The notes: generated by a model from the letters alone, not told the origin. A DNA stretch of 55,053 nt from Treponema sp. UBA4692 (GCA_002404895.1 DHKO01000048.1:1-55053); one strand, 5' to 3'; shown: positions 44,112-52,488, counted from the first letter of the stretch. A program made the numbers and translations.

Positions 44112-44142
44112 AAAAGATGCTGAATCTGTTTCAGCATCTTTT
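44112..44142. terminator. Bidirectional intrinsic terminator
   Basis: AAAAGATGCTGAA and TTCAGCATCTTTT form a perfect 13-bp stem around 5 nt. It serves the barrel gene on the plus strand and thiI on the minus strand. Confidence 0.9.
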
Positions 44143-44173
44143 TTATCTAGCCCCTTGTGAATTAAAAACGAAT

Positions 44174-45355
44174 TTATTCTGAATTCTGCATTTTTCCGAC
44201 TTCAAAGCGTTTGATGGCTCTTTCATCGAACGCTTTTTTTATAAGCTCGTCAACGCCAAGATTCCTGTAGATTTCCTGAGCTTCCTCAACGCTCGCGCGC
44301 AAGACCGGATGCCGCGGACTGAAAAGCACGCAGCAGTCCTCATAAGGAAGAATCGAAGTCTCGTAAGTGCCGATTTCTTTTGCAACGTCAACAATCTCTT
44401 CCTTGTCCATTCCGACTAGAGGACGCAGAAGCGGAAATTCCGCCATGCTTTCCGTGCAGGTCATGTTCTCGATTGTCTGGCTTGCCACCTGGCCAAGGCT
44501 TTCCCCGGTGATTATGCATGAAGCGCCGGTTCTTCTTGCGAGAAGATTCGCGCACTTCATCATGCAAAGCCGGAGCATCAAAGTTGTGAACGCTTCAGGT
44601 GATTTTTTCTTGATTTCCATCTGGACTTCTGTGAACGGAATTATGTTTATGTGCGTTCTGATTCCGTAGCCGCTCAGGATTTCAGCAAGATGCTCGACTT
44701 TTTCCCTTGCCTCGTCGCTTGTGTAAGGGTAGGCGTGAAAATAGCAGCAGTCAACCGTCATTCCGCGCCTCATCATCTTGTAGCCTGCCACAGGAGAATC
44801 CAAGCCTCCTGAAAGAAGCAAAAGCCCTTTCCCCGACATTCCGACTGGAAGACCTCGCCGCGCCTTGATTCTGTCCGAGTAGACATAGCACTTGTCGCGC
44901 ACTTCAATCATAATCACAACATCGGGATTCTTAACATTCACGTCAAGAATTTTTTCCTTGCATACAAGCTCCGCGCCTTCCGAGCAGATTCCGTAATGGT
45001 CGTAAGGAAAAGTCTTGTCGCTTCTTCTTGACTCAAGCTTGAAAGTTTTCGCGCCGTTTTCTCTTGCGCGCAAAGCCTCGTTATAGACTTCCTTTTTTAT
45101 CGCCTCGATGTCCTTTTCAACAACGACAGTCTCCGCCCAGCCTGTAATTCCAAGAAGATGATCCAAAGTCCATTTTGCCCTTTCACAGAAATCTTTTCCG
45201 CATTCAATATAAAGCCGGCCTGAATTCAGCCGCACTTTCGCGTCTGTGTCTTTAAGATAAGCGTAAGTGTTTTTTACAAGCTGCCGCTCAAAAGTCTTGA
45301 TGTTCGAGCCTTTAAGCATAAGCTCGCCAACTTTTCCAAGAAATGTATGTGTCAT
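44174..45355 (-). CDS. thiI: tRNA 4-thiouridine synthase ThiI (no rhodanese domain)
   Basis: Adenylates U8 of tRNA for sulfur insertion. The N-terminal ferredoxin-like and THUMP domains (to about 165) precede the PP-loop SGGLDSPVAGYKMM. The C-terminus stops at about 393, so the rhodanese domain of the E. coli protein is absent, as in most Gram-positive and spirochaete forms. A separate sulfur carrier must serve it. The first residues MTHTFLGKVGELMLKGSN match the usual start. Confidence 0.95.
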   Translation of the reverse strand: MTHTFLGKVGELMLKGSNIKTFERQLVKNTYAYLKDTDAKVRLNSGRLYIECGKDFCERAKWTLDHLLGITGWAETVVVEKDIEAIKKEVYNEALRARENGAKTFKLESRRSDKTFPYDHYGICSEGAELVCKEKILDVNVKNPDVVIMIEVRDKCYVYSDRIKARRGLPVGMSGKGLLLLSGGLDSPVAGYKMMRRGMTVDCCYFHAYPYTSDEAREKVEHLAEILSGYGIRTHINIIPFTEVQMEIKKKSPEAFTTLMLRLCMMKCANLLARRTGASCIITGESLGQVASQTIENMTCTESMAEFPLLRPLVGMDKEEIVDVAKEIGTYETSILPYEDCCVLFSPRHPVLRASVEEAQEIYRNLGVDELIKKAFDERAIKRFEVGKMQNSE

Positions 45356-45483
45356 AAATGGAAGTATAACGAAATGCGGGGAAAGAGAGAATAAATGGAG
45401 ATGAGGGGAGAGGAAAGAGGGGGACGGGATGAGGAATCAGGAATCAGGAACAAGGGAAGCCGAGATGTCTGTAATACAAAGCA

Positions 45484-45514
45484 CGTCATTCCGAACTTGT
45501 TTCGGAATCTATAA
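45484..45514. repeat. Palindromic intergenic repeat, second copy
   Basis: CGTCATTCCGAACTTG then TTTCGGAATCTATA; ATTCCGAA and TTCGGAAT form an 8-bp stem. It matches the minus strand of the element near 2033. A polypurine tract of about 85 nt lies just before it (45377-45465). Confidence 0.6.
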
Positions 45515-45575
45515 AGGCATTTCAATCGCTTAAAAACCTCAATCCGCGCCTAAATAGCGTCAAAATCCGTTTTTA

Positions 45576-45603
45576 TTGACAAAAAGACAAAAAATGTCAT
45601 AAT
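45576..45603 (+). promoter_or_regulatory. Promoter of the acyl-CoA synthetase gene
   Basis: TTGACA, 16-nt spacer, CATAAT, then 6 nt to the ATG. Confidence 0.7.
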
Positions 45604-45609
45604 GAAATA

Positions 45610-47562
45610 ATGGATTTAAGCAAACTTCAAAAAGGTCTCGGAGAAACAATTCCGGCTCTCCTGAAAAATAAAGTCAAGAAAATTCCAAACTACACATTGC
45701 AGGCCGTAAAGAACAAGAGCGGCATTTTCGTGCGCTACAGCTACTCGCAAGTTTACCAGCACGTTGTGGAGCTTGCATGGGCATTTAAAAAGCTCGGAAT
45801 CAAGAAAGGCGACCGTGTGGGCCTTATGAGCGACAACCGCCGCGAATGGCTTATCTGCGACTACGCGCTTCTTTCGCTCGGCGCGATTGACGTTCCGCGA
45901 GGCTGCGACTCAATGGGCGTTGAAATGCGCTTTATCCTGAATTTTGCGGAATGTGAGTTTTCAATCTTTGAGAACGCAAGGCAGCTTCAGAAAGTCCTTG
46001 AAAAAATCGATGAAGTTCCGCTTTTGAAGACCGCAATTCTTTTTGACCATCCTGACGAGAAAACTAAGCAGGAAGCCAAAGAAAAAGGCGTTGAGATTGT
46101 CTATTACTCAACGCTTGAGTCAGAGGGAAGCCAGATTACAAAAGAAGACTGGCTTGAAATCGAGAAAATTATGGACACCGTGAGTAAAGACGATGTCGCG
46201 ACGATAATCTTCACTTCCGGGACGACTGGACTTCCGAAAGGCGTTCAGCTTACTCATGACAATTACATGGCTCAGTGCGAGTCTGCCCACTTTGTTCTTG
46301 GCCTTATGCAGCCGGGAGATATGTGGCTTACAGTTCTTCCAATCTGGCACAGTTTTGAGCGCGCGTTCTGCTATATGGTGATTGCGCTTGAGGGCGGCTT
46401 TGCCTACTCAAAGCCTGTCGCGTCAGTAATGCTCAACGATATGCAGCTTGTCCAGCCGCAGTGGATGAATGCGGTTCCGCGTTTGTGGGAAGCTGTTGCG
46501 CAGGGCTTGTACCGCGAAATCAAGAAAATGAAGCCTCTTGAAAAGATGATTGTGAACTGCTCGATTGCATACGGAAAACTTTACTATGCGATGAAAGTGC
46601 GCGTGCTCGGCTTGAAATGCCGCTACCGCTGGTATCCGAGATTTTTGGAGACTTTAATCGGTGTGATTCCGTTCGCGCTTCTCTGGCCGGGCTATCTTTT
46701 GGGCGAGCAGCTTGTCTATTCAAGAATCAGGGCGAAGTTCGGCGGAAAATTCCGCGCTGCAATTTCAGGCGGCGGCGCGCTTCAGCCTGAGACGGAAAAA
46801 TTCTTCAACGCGATTGGATTCAATCTTCTTGAAGGCTACGGAATGACAGAGACGGCTCCTGTAATCTCCGTGAAGAATTCAAAAAAGCCTAGAACAAACA
46901 ATGTCGGACTTGTGTTCCCTGATTTTGACGTGAAAATCGTAAAGGAAAAAGACGGACAGATTGCGGACACAAAGCCGTTGAAGCCTGGAAAAAAAGGCCT
47001 TATTCTGGTTCGCGGCCGGCAGATTATGAAGGGATACTACAAGCGCGATGACTTGACGGAAAAAATTATCGACAAGGAAGGCTGGCTCAACACTGGCGAC
47101 CTTGGAATGATTAGCTGCGACAACGAGCTTAAGATTGTCGGGCGCGCTAAGGATACAATCGTTTTGCTTGGCGGCGAGAACATCGAGCCTGCCGTGATTG
47201 AAAAAGCGCTGAACGCAAGCCCTTACATCGAGCGCACAGTCGTTGTCGGCCAGGACCAGAAATATGTGAGCGCGCTTATCGTTCCGGACGAAAGCAACGT
47301 TGTCTCGTACGCCGAGGAAAACAACATCGTATATGACAACTACGACGCGCTGCTTGAGACAAACGAGATTCAAAGCCTTTTCCGCTCCGAAATCGACGCT
47401 CTTGACAATGCAAAGACAGGATTCAGAACCTGCGAGCGCATATTCAAGTTCGCGCTTTTAAAAGACAGCTTCGAGATTGGAAAGGAAATCAACCAGAAGC
47501 AGGAGCTTATGCGCCACAAAATCGTGCAGATTTACAAGAAGCAGATTTCAAAGCTGTTTTAG
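45610..47562 (+). CDS. Long-chain fatty acid CoA ligase (AMP-forming)
   Basis: Activates fatty acids through an acyl-adenylate. The AMP-binding signature FTSGTTGLPKGVQLTH is near 200; LEGYGMTETAPV and LNTGDLGMI follow, with the C-terminal hinge KIVGRAKDTIVLLGGENIEP. At 650 residues it belongs to the long-chain (FadD15/FAA1-like) group common in spirochaetes, which depend on host fatty acids. No ribosome site is seen, and the promoter ends 6 nt from the ATG. Confidence 0.94.
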   Translation: MDLSKLQKGLGETIPALLKNKVKKIPNYTLQAVKNKSGIFVRYSYSQVYQHVVELAWAFKKLGIKKGDRVGLMSDNRREWLICDYALLSLGAIDVPRGCDSMGVEMRFILNFAECEFSIFENARQLQKVLEKIDEVPLLKTAILFDHPDEKTKQEAKEKGVEIVYYSTLESEGSQITKEDWLEIEKIMDTVSKDDVATIIFTSGTTGLPKGVQLTHDNYMAQCESAHFVLGLMQPGDMWLTVLPIWHSFERAFCYMVIALEGGFAYSKPVASVMLNDMQLVQPQWMNAVPRLWEAVAQGLYREIKKMKPLEKMIVNCSIAYGKLYYAMKVRVLGLKCRYRWYPRFLETLIGVIPFALLWPGYLLGEQLVYSRIRAKFGGKFRAAISGGGALQPETEKFFNAIGFNLLEGYGMTETAPVISVKNSKKPRTNNVGLVFPDFDVKIVKEKDGQIADTKPLKPGKKGLILVRGRQIMKGYYKRDDLTEKIIDKEGWLNTGDLGMISCDNELKIVGRAKDTIVLLGGENIEPAVIEKALNASPYIERTVVVGQDQKYVSALIVPDESNVVSYAEENNIVYDNYDALLETNEIQSLFRSEIDALDNAKTGFRTCERIFKFALLKDSFEIGKEINQKQELMRHKIVQIYKKQISKLF

Positions 47563-47573
47563 ACTGAAATCAG

Positions 47574-47610
47574 GCGGAGCGTTTCAATCATGAAGCGTTC
47601 CGCTTTTTTT
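47574..47610 (+). terminator. Intrinsic terminator of the acyl-CoA synthetase gene
   Basis: GCGGAGCGTTTC and GAAGCGTTCCGC form a 12-bp stem with two G-U pairs, then a T-run. Confidence 0.85.
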
Positions 47611-47615
47611 ATGCC

Positions 47616-47867
47616 TTAGCCAGCATACTCAACGCTTTTTTCATACAAAGTCTCAGGACAAAAATCTAAGTCATCGCTCCATGCTATTGATGTTCCGTCG
47701 GCATAGACTTTTTCAAAAAATGCTGGATTTTTTAACGGCTCATTAATCTTGAATTTTAAATACGGCTTGAAATCAAATACTTTTTTTTCGCCTTTTTCAA
47801 ACGTTATGAGAAGTTTGTAGTCTGTCAGTGGCTTAACTGCTTTTACGACCCAGTTTGGATTGTTCAT
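47616..47867 (-). CDS. DUF2442-family protein
   Basis: 83-residue protein with the DUF2442 pattern: VKPLTDYKLLITFEKGEKKVFDFKPYL and a C-terminal IAWSDDLDFCPETLYE. In many genomes DUF2442 lies beside DUF4160, as here, in mobile and toxin-antitoxin-rich regions; a TA-like role is an inference only. Confidence 0.82.
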   Translation of the reverse strand: MNNPNWVVKAVKPLTDYKLLITFEKGEKKVFDFKPYLKFKINEPLKNPAFFEKVYADGTSIAWSDDLDFCPETLYEKSVEYAG

Positions 47868-47880
47868 TTTTGAACCTGCT

Positions 47881-48144
47881 TTATTTTAAAGGCTGAATCG
47901 GATACAGCTGCTGCTGTTCCATACATAAATTCCAGTTTGCTAAAAGCTCGTCTTCATGAATCAAAGCCCATGCTTTTATCAAATGCTTTTGTTTCGCAGG
48001 AAAATCACCTGTTGTTAAATCTCCCTCAAGATTGAATACAGCTCTATAATCTCCGTAGCGCGCATGAAAATGAGGAGGATTATGTTCTGAGCCATTATTA
48101 TACATTGTAATAACAATTCCGTAGAACATCGAAATCGACGGCAT
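47881..48144 (-). CDS. DUF4160-family protein
   Basis: 87-residue protein with the DUF4160 signature (GIVITMYNNGSEHNPPHFHA, where HNPPHFHARYG is characteristic). It is 13 nt upstream of the DUF2442 gene on the same strand and likely co-translated. The pair is often annotated as TA-associated; which member would be toxic is not known. The 23-bp array begins 125 nt upstream of its start. Confidence 0.85.
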   Translation of the reverse strand: MPSISMFYGIVITMYNNGSEHNPPHFHARYGDYRAVFNLEGDLTTGDFPAKQKHLIKAWALIHEDELLANWNLCMEQQQLYPIQPLK

Positions 48145-48268
48145 ATACTCTCCTTATATCTTTCACATTATATCATAATTTATAGAATTTAGCTGTCTGT
48201 TTTTTTTCAGTAAAATCCTGCAGTTTTTCCCAAATTCTTTAATTTATCCCGTTTTTTTGGGATTTTAT

Positions 48269-48575
48269 CTTGATAAAATGAACTGGCTTACCAAGATAAA
48301 ATTGCCGTGTTCATCTTGATAAAACAGATGCTCTCATCTTGATAAAATGCCCTTCGTCATCAAGATAAATCCGGTGGCTTTGCCTTGATGAAAGATGAGT
48401 TGCTGTCAAAATAAATGGAAAAAAAATTTCTTTGTAAATGATTCTAGCCTGTCTTGATAAAGCAGGCTCGCTTATCAAGGCGAATGGGAATCGGGAACTT
48501 GATAAAGCTAGCGCGTTTGATAAAGCAAAACGAGCGAAATCTCCTGATGAATATTCCTCGCGTGCTTGGTAAAAA
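48269..48575 (+). repeat. 23-bp periodic array with CTTGATAAA/CAAGATAAA core
   Basis: Ten consecutive units start at exact 23-bp steps (48269, 48292, 48315, 48338, 48361, 48384, 48407, 48430, 48453, 48476), each beginning with a 9-10 nt core CTTGATAAA or CAAGATAAA, with decay in units 6, 7, 8 and 10. The other 13-14 nt vary freely, with a weak TCAT just before the core. Further cores at 48498, 48516, about 48543 and 48565 have broken register. It fills most of the gene-free gap between the DUF4160 gene and the antitoxin gene. No coding frame can explain a 23-bp period. Confidence 0.9.
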
Positions 48576-48640
48576 AGAATGATTGATTTTTGACTCAGGC
48601 TGTAGTAAATTTGGCTGAATCGCTAAATGGGAGGATTTTT

Positions 48641-48862
48641 ATGGTTGTAAATATGACTATTCAGAACGCTGACAATGCGCTTCTTTCTGCGCTTAAAAGC
48701 GTGTGCAAACTGCATCCTGCGGCTAAAGTATCCGTAAAAAAACAAAATTCTCTTGCTGATGAATTAAAGGCTGAGCAGGCTGAAGTCCTTGCGAAATATG
48801 AGAAAGGCACATTGAAAACTTTCTCTTCCATGGACGAATATGAGGCGGCTCATGGTCTATAG
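48641..48862 (+). CDS. Antitoxin of a type II toxin-antitoxin pair
   Basis: 73-residue protein starting MVVNMTIQNADNALLSAL; the N-terminal part looks like an RHH-type or RelB-like fold, and the C-terminal half (LADELKAEQAEVLAKYEKG, then SMDEYEAAHGL) is the acidic tail that would wrap the toxin. GGAGG lies 6 nt before the ATG; the open frame 17 codons farther upstream is not used. The toxin gene overlaps its last codons. Confidence 0.75.
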   Translation: MVVNMTIQNADNALLSALKSVCKLHPAAKVSVKKQNSLADELKAEQAEVLAKYEKGTLKTFSSMDEYEAAHGL

Positions 48863-49120
48863 AATCGCCACGACAAAACGTTTTGCAAAGAATACGCAAG
48901 ATTGTCGCCGGCAGATAGAGAACTTGCAAAGAATGTAATCAACCGGCTTGCAAATGATGAAGTTTTGGAGCAAAAATACAAAGACCACGCTTTGAAAGGC
49001 GAGTACGCCGGTTTTAGAGACTGTCATGTAAAACCTGACCTTGTGCTGATTTACAGCAAGAATAAAGACGCGTTGCTTCTTACGGCTTTCAGAATAAATT
49101 CTCACAGCGAGCTGTTTTAA
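48852..49120 (+). pseudogene. YafQ/RelE-type toxin gene with a one-base frameshift
   Basis: Starting at the ATG overlapping the antitoxin stop, the first frame reads MVYRIATTKRFA, and then the family continues in another frame as KEYARLSPADRELAKNVINR to RINSHSELF. The switch lies at TTTTGCAAAG (48881-48890): one A appears to be missing from a run of A. The remainder has the YafQ-type catalytic pattern (DHALKG, FRDCHVKPD, SHSELF). It is likely inactive, unless a TTG at 48902 starts a truncated form or the shift is a sequencing error. Confidence 0.75.
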
Positions 49121-49244
49121 CAGCCTTGGCGTTTGAAAAATCTCTGTCCATAATCACAAGCAAAAAATCCATTCAATCTAACCTGTTTTATAATCAATAG
49201 AAAATTCTGCTCCTTAATGGTAGACTAAGACAGGAAAAATCGAA

Positions 49245-51296
49245 ATGTCTACAAGTAAATCACAATCAGTAGAGCCGAATATCGCGGACTTGGCGAACGG
49301 CTGGCTAAAATCGTACAAACTTGACTACAAGTTGGAACAGGAAAGCCTTAACGCAGAAATTGACTATGCTTTGAATGAATATGCTTCCAAGCAGGGCGGA
49401 AACGGCGGAAACAGGCCTGACTGTAAACTTCTTCTTAAAGACAGCGAGCTAAAAGACTGGCCTATTCTTATTGAATACAAGGGCTATAAAGACAAGCTTG
49501 TAAAATTTGATGAAGACGGCAAAGTCTCTATAAAAACAAAAGACAATAAAAATGACTATAAGAGCATAAGCTCCTATGCTGTAAACGGAGCGGTTCACTA
49601 TGCGAACGCTCTTTTGCATTATACTGACTATGAGGATATTATTTCGATTGGCGCGACCGGCTATAAAGACTCAGACGGAATAAAAATCCAAATAGGTGTT
49701 TATTATGTTTCAGGCAAAAACTTAGGCTATGGACAAAAGGTAGGGGAATTTTCTGATTTTTCGTTCTTGAAAAAAGAAAACTTTGACAGTTTTATCCAGA
49801 CTGTAAAGGCATTGAATCTTACAGAAAAAGAGCGAAATAACGCTATAAAAAGCCGTGAGGCTGAAATTTATGCGAGCCTTGTAAAACTTAACAACGACAT
49901 CTATAAAAAAGAAAGCGGGCTTAGCGAGTCTGCCCGGATATATCTTGTTGCCGCGTCAATCATTGCAAATCTTGGAATCAAGGGTGAAGTTCCTCCGCTG
50001 GAAAAAAAGGATTTGAAATGTCTTCCTGCTAAAGGCGAGCGCGACGGCGACATTATGATTCGAAAAATTGAGACATTCCTTAATGTGAAGCATGTTCCTG
50101 ATGATAAAAAGAATCTGATTGTGCAGAATTTTTCGGAAGCCCTTTTGACAAATGAGAATATAAACAAGCCGGTCAACGGCGAGACTCAATTAAAAAGGGT
50201 CTTTTCAAAAGTTATTGATGATTTGGGGCTTTATTACAAAATAGGACTCACAACCGATTTTACAGGAAAACTTTTCAATGAGATGTATAATTGGCTTGGC
50301 TTTACTCAGGATAAATTGAACGATGTTGTTTTAACGCCTAGCTATGTTGCGACGCTTTTAGCTCATCTTGCCCGAGTGAACAAAGATTCTTATGTGTGGG
50401 ATTTTGCCACAGGCTCTGCAGGTCTTTTGGTTGCGGCCATGAACATTATGATTGATGACGCAAAAATAGATTCTGAAAAAAACGGAAGCCCTGAAAAATT
50501 CAGAGAAAAAGAAGCGTTTATCAAGGCTGAGCAGCTTTTGGGGCTTGAGATTCTGCCTCAGATTTATATGCTTGCCGTCTTAAATATGATTTTGATGGGC
50601 GACGGAAGCTCGAACATTCTGAACAAGAACTCATTAAGTGATTTTAACGGAAATTATGGTTTTAAGCATCCTTCAGAAAAGTTTCCGGCTGACGCTTTTG
50701 TGTTGAATCCGCCGTATTCTGCGGAAGGAAACGGAATGATATTTGTGGAAAAGGCCCTTTCTATGATGAAAAATGGCTATGCCGCAATAATTATTCAAGG
50801 CTCGGCTGGAAGCGGAAAGGCAATTGATTTTAATAGAAGAATTTTGCAGCACTCAACGCTTCTTGCAAGCATAAAAATGCCGATTGATTTGTTTGCAGGA
50901 AAATCCAGCGTTCAGACTTACATTTACGTTTTTAGGGTGGGCGAGCCGCACAAGGCAAAATGCGTCGTGAAATTCATTGACTTTTCAAATGACGGCTACA
51001 CACGCACAAACCGCAAAAAGGCAAGCGTGAATCTTAGGGACACTGACCACGCAAAAGAACGCTATGCGGAAGTGGCGGACCTTGTGGAATTTGGAAAAGG
51101 AAGCCTGAAATATCTTACAGAAAATGAATATTTTGAGGGAACAATTGACCCCGAAAAAGGCGATGACTGGAATCAGAGCGCGCCGGTAGACACAAAGCCT
51201 ACTTTGGACGACTTCAAGAAAACCGTGGCGGACTATCTTGCATGGGAAGTAAGCAATGTAATAAAAAGCGAGGCAAGCGGCAGCCTGGGAAAATGA
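49245..51296 (+). CDS. Type I-like restriction-modification subunit: N6-adenine methyltransferase with N-terminal nuclease-like domain
   Basis: The C-terminal two thirds is an HsdM-like methyltransferase with AdoMet motif DFATGSAG near 386 and the catalytic NPPY near 488. The N-terminal 100 residues look like a PD-(D/E)xK nuclease: Pro58-Asp59, then Glu77-Tyr78-Lys79 (ILIEYKGYK). No separate hsdR is present in the window. Fusion of nuclease and methylase followed by one specificity subunit is the BcgI (type IIB) arrangement, so a stand-alone enzyme is proposed. The two genes overlap by 4 nt. Confidence 0.82.
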   Translation: MSTSKSQSVEPNIADLANGWLKSYKLDYKLEQESLNAEIDYALNEYASKQGGNGGNRPDCKLLLKDSELKDWPILIEYKGYKDKLVKFDEDGKVSIKTKDNKNDYKSISSYAVNGAVHYANALLHYTDYEDIISIGATGYKDSDGIKIQIGVYYVSGKNLGYGQKVGEFSDFSFLKKENFDSFIQTVKALNLTEKERNNAIKSREAEIYASLVKLNNDIYKKESGLSESARIYLVAASIIANLGIKGEVPPLEKKDLKCLPAKGERDGDIMIRKIETFLNVKHVPDDKKNLIVQNFSEALLTNENINKPVNGETQLKRVFSKVIDDLGLYYKIGLTTDFTGKLFNEMYNWLGFTQDKLNDVVLTPSYVATLLAHLARVNKDSYVWDFATGSAGLLVAAMNIMIDDAKIDSEKNGSPEKFREKEAFIKAEQLLGLEILPQIYMLAVLNMILMGDGSSNILNKNSLSDFNGNYGFKHPSEKFPADAFVLNPPYSAEGNGMIFVEKALSMMKNGYAAIIIQGSAGSGKAIDFNRRILQHSTLLASIKMPIDLFAGKSSVQTYIYVFRVGEPHKAKCVVKFIDFSNDGYTRTNRKKASVNLRDTDHAKERYAEVADLVEFGKGSLKYLTENEYFEGTIDPEKGDDWNQSAPVDTKPTLDDFKKTVADYLAWEVSNVIKSEASGSLGK

Positions 51297-52468
51297 ATGC
51301 CCCGCTTAGCAAAAAGCTGAATGACGTTAAGTGGGGCGAATTTAAGATTGGGGATTTGTTTGAGATTCAAAAAATTTCAAATATGTTATCTAAAGAAGAT
51401 TTGTCAGATGATTATATTTATCCAGCGTATTCTTCTGATTCTGAAAATAATGGAATTATAGGCTATACAAATAGTCCTGAATTTATTTGTGATGAAAAAC
51501 ATCCTGTCTATATTACATTTGGAGACCATACTAGAACTTTGAACATTGCTAGAAAAAGTTTTTCAGTTTTGGATAATGTAAAAGTTTTGCTTCCTTGTAC
51601 GAATAAAAACAATTCTTTGCTTTTTATGATTTCGGTATGGAAAAAACAAATACCAAATCTGGGCTATGCAAGACATTGGAAAGTTGCAAAGAATTGCATT
51701 CTTTCTCTCCCTGTAACTCTAGAAAACAAAATCGATTTTGATTTTATGGAAGCGTTTATACGCGAACTCGAAGAGGAGCGTATACGCGAACTGGCCGCTT
51801 ACCTAAAGGTAAGCGGCTTCGACAACTACAAGTTGTCGAAATGCGAGAGCGAAGCTCTCGCGCACTTCAATGAATTGAAGTGGAAGGAATTCAATCTTAT
51901 AGATATTTTTGATGTAAAGAATACGCATAATATTCTTTCAAATGAAATTAACAAAGATTCGGGTAACGTTCCGTATCTTTGCGCAAGTTCTGTGAACAAC
52001 GGTGTTAGTTCATATATTTCATATAAGGAAGAACTTGTTGAAAAAGGTAACTGCATTTTCATCGGCGGAAAAACTTTTGTTGTCAGCTATCAGGAAAAAG
52101 ACTTTTTTTCAAATGACAGCCATAATCTTGCATTGTATGTAAAAGGCTTGCAGCCTACGAAACTGAATCAGCTATATTTGGCGACTTGTGTTTATAAAGG
52201 TTTGAATCACAAATACACATGGGGCGACAGCATAAGCGGAGCAAAAATAAAATCAGATAAAATAATGCTTCCCATTGCTTCCGACGATTCTCCCGACTAC
52301 GCCTTTATGGAAACATTCATCAGCGCAGTCCAAAAGCTTGTGATAAAAGACGTTGTCCTCTATGCAGACAAAAAAATCGCCGCAACAAAACAGGCAGTCC
52401 GCAAAAATCCGTCAGACTATAAAGCAGCTGAAGGCTTTGGAGCTTTGAAAGCGGCGGAGCATGATTAA
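51293..52468 (+). CDS. Restriction-modification specificity subunit (HsdS-like), two recognition domains
   Basis: Two target-recognition domains arranged as repeats: the first starts LNDVKWGEFKIGDLFEIQ, the second LKWKEFNLIDIFDVKN. Each is followed by a helical spacer (LEEERIRELAAYLKVSGF; then ALKAAEHD at the end). Such subunits define a bipartite DNA target. The ATG at 51293 overlaps the methyltransferase stop. The middle spacer is built of four consecutive perfect hairpins in the DNA. The last codons run directly into the remnant of a KilA-N gene in the same frame. Confidence 0.88.
   Translation: MNAPLSKKLNDVKWGEFKIGDLFEIQKISNMLSKEDLSDDYIYPAYSSDSENNGIIGYTNSPEFICDEKHPVYITFGDHTRTLNIARKSFSVLDNVKVLLPCTNKNNSLLFMISVWKKQIPNLGYARHWKVAKNCILSLPVTLENKIDFDFMEAFIRELEEERIRELAAYLKVSGFDNYKLSKCESEALAHFNELKWKEFNLIDIFDVKNTHNILSNEINKDSGNVPYLCASSVNNGVSSYISYKEELVEKGNCIFIGGKTFVVSYQEKDFFSNDSHNLALYVKGLQPTKLNQLYLATCVYKGLNHKYTWGDSISGAKIKSDKIMLPIASDDSPDYAFMETFISAVQKLVIKDVVLYADKKIAATKQAVRKNPSDYKAAEGFGALKAAEHD
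51757..51882 (+). repeat. Hairpin cassette in the middle of hsdS
   Basis: Four perfect, almost contiguous inverted repeats: 51794-51817 (10-bp stem GCCGCTTACC, TAAA loop), 51818-51840 (10-bp stem TTCGACAACT, ACA loop), 51843-51861 (8-bp stem GCGAGAGC, GAA loop), 51863-51882 (9-bp stem CACTTCAAT, GA loop). Just before it are a direct repeat TATACGCGAACT (51757 and 51781) and a 10-bp palindrome GCGTATACGC (51778-51787). All lie in the linker between the two recognition domains. Confidence 0.95.
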
Positions 52469-52488
52469 GAAGAGATTTATAATTTTGA

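Noticed and set aside
47616..48144. HicAB or other named toxin-antitoxin system
   Set aside because: Both proteins match DUF2442 and DUF4160 patterns rather than HicA/HicB; a toxin role is not shown.
48269..48575. CRISPR array
   Set aside because: The repeated core is only 9-10 nt and the variable part 13-14 nt; no cas gene is near. It is reported as an unclassified periodic array.
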